Positions 14,270-14,911 of a stretch of 14,911 nt of DNA are shown here, piece by piece. Under the pieces are notes generated by a model, which saw only the letters and a list, made by a program, of their open reading frames with translations, was not told where the DNA came from and did no database searches. Source of the stretch: a bacterium (GTDB taxonomy: Bacteria; SZUA-79; Acidulodesulfobacterales; Acidulodesulfobacteraceae); the NCBI GenBank assembly GCA_021781285.1, contig JAJXXD010000132.1, forward strand, positions 1 through 14,911, written 5' to 3'. How positions within the stretch are numbered: position 1 is the first letter of the stretch; every line of letters begins with the position of its first letter. Both the position numbers and the translations under genes were made by a program.

Positions 14270-14570
14270 AAATTACTTCCTTATCGATACGGTTTTTCAA
14301 AAAACTGTTCATATTTTCACGGTATCTGATTATATCGACAGGCACGCCGAATACCTCTTCAAGATCAAGTTTAATTCCCGACATTACAAATAAATCAGGC
14401 GTCTTTAATTTGATTACCACATCTATATCGCTATATGGTTTTATTTCCCGTCTTGCTACCGAACCGAATACGCCTAAGCCTAAAAGCCCTAAATCTTTTT
14501 CGTGCTCGTTTTTATATGCTTTAAGCGTATTTATTATCCGGCTTTGATTCAATTTATTTTTTGACGGCAT
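14262..14570 (-). CDS. MNT-type nucleotidyltransferase antitoxin (MntA-like)
   Basis: A minimal nucleotidyltransferase of 102 residues. In characterised HEPN/MNT (type VII) pairs this protein silences the HEPN RNase by transferring AMP to it. The motif GSVARR (36-41) with D48 and D50 (YSDIDVV) and a third acidic residue, D79 (VPVDII), form the expected metal-binding triad, so it looks catalytically intact. The start is supported by CCGGAGAAA upstream and an extended -10 promoter at 14595-14603. Its partner toxin, which should begin at 14269, is truncated after 29 codons, leaving an orphan antitoxin. It may persist by chance or protect against a homologous toxin elsewhere in the genome. Confidence 0.85.
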   Translation of the reverse strand: MPSKNKLNQSRIINTLKAYKNEHEKDLGLLGLGVFGSVARREIKPYSDIDVVIKLKTPDLFVMSGIKLDLEEVFGVPVDIIRYRENMNSFLKNRIDKEVIYV

Positions 14571-14594
14571 ATTTTTTCTCCGGTTTTTTTATTT

Positions 14595-14603
14595 ATTATA
14601 ACA
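14595..14603 (-). promoter_or_regulatory. Extended -10 promoter for the MntA-like gene
   Basis: The minus strand reads TGTTATAAT, a perfect TGnTATAAT extended -10, with no good -35. Start near 14588 would give a short leader of about 18 bases containing the GGAG ribosome site. Confidence 0.6.
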
Positions 14604-14729
14604 TATATTTTAAAAGTGTTATCGACAGAGGAAAGAGGTTAAAAGATTAAAAGCGGAAGGATTCGGAATAAAAGTTTAAAATAAACAATCTTATTTTTGA
14701 GATAGCACAGGAAAACCACGTATATTTTA

Positions 14730-14817
14730 TGGTGCCGAGGGCCGGAATCGAACCGGCACGGAACTAAGTTCCGAGGGATTTTAAGTCCCTTGCGTCTACC
14801 ACTTCCGCCACCCCGGC
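14730..14817 (-). tRNA. tRNA-Leu (anticodon UAA)
   Basis: The minus strand folds as a class II tRNA. The acceptor GCCGGGG pairs with CCTCGGC with one G-U. The D-arm begins TGGCGGAAGTGGTAGACGC, and the anticodon stem GGGAC/TCCCT (its innermost C-T apposition unpaired) flanks a loop reading TTAAAA with UAA at 14784-14782. A variable arm, CGGAACTTAGTTCCG, and a T-arm, GCCGGTTCGATTCCGGC, follow, then discriminator A. The 3' CCA is encoded (14732-14730). It has its own promoter. tRNA-Leu genes are common integration sites, but no attachment repeat is visible here. Confidence 0.95.
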
Positions 14818-14858
14818 AATTAGACTTCGTAAATGCGGCGATTAAAATCGAGTAATAA

Positions 14859-14888
14859 ATTTTATCTCATAAATATAAGATTTGTCAA
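14859..14888 (-). promoter_or_regulatory. Sigma70-type promoter of tRNA-Leu
   Basis: A perfect TTGACA (14883-14888) stands 18 bases before TAAAAT (14859-14864) on the minus strand. Transcription from about 14852 gives a 35-base 5' leader to be removed by RNase P at 14817. The strong -35 fits a stable-RNA gene. Confidence 0.75.
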
Positions 14889-14911
14889 ATTTATTTAAAA
14901 ATGGTTTACCA

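Noticed and set aside
1..14911. CRISPR array, integrase gene or att repeats near tRNA-Leu
   Set aside because: No regularly spaced repeats were found, no integrase frame is present, and the tRNA 3' end is not repeated elsewhere in the window.

Overview
The window is AT-rich DNA from a Gram-negative bacterium. The set of rseP, pheS, pheT, comF and dprA together with a thiosulfate:quinone oxidoreductase (DoxDA), a secreted DsrE-like protein and a periplasmic cytochrome c suggests a chemolithotrophic or sulfur-cycling bacterium. The style (low GC, deltaproteobacterium-like housekeeping proteins, dox genes) resembles acid-mine-drainage lineages such as Candidatus Acidulodesulfobacterales. That placement is an inference from gene content, not a database match.

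Layout. Bases 1-7804 are housekeeping: the 5' part of rseP (site-2 protease) with its own promoter, then a minus-strand block comF > dprA > pheT. A plus-strand UvrD/Rep-type helicase (4716-6764) diverges from comF and converges tail to tail on pheS (6770-7804). pheS and pheT, normally adjacent, are therefore split by a helicase/competence block. A perfect hairpin terminator at 7865-7904 separates this part from the next operon.

Bases 7953-10852 form a well-delimited minus-strand operon: a sigma70-like promoter (10824-10852), an orphan ModA-like periplasmic solute-binding protein, a strong intercistronic hairpin, a doxD-doxA fusion, and a secreted DsrE-family protein with a single cysteine. 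The three products would all sit in the periplasm or inner membrane. They look like a thiosulfate capture, oxidation and sulfur-handling module feeding electrons to the quinone pool.

Bases 11082-14911 look accessory. They hold an Abi_C-type (abortive-infection-like) protein, a 103-bp near-perfect palindromic element of REP/MITE type, and a two-gene unit of small membrane and secreted proteins of unknown function. These are followed by a mono-haem cytochrome c with an unrecognised C-terminal domain, and a broken HEPN/MNT toxin-antitoxin locus (antitoxin intact, toxin reduced to a stub running into a SHOCT-domain tail). A tRNA-Leu(UAA) with its own promoter ends the window. A tRNA beside toxin-antitoxin debris, an Abi-like gene and a mobile repeat is the usual look of a small defence or turnover island.
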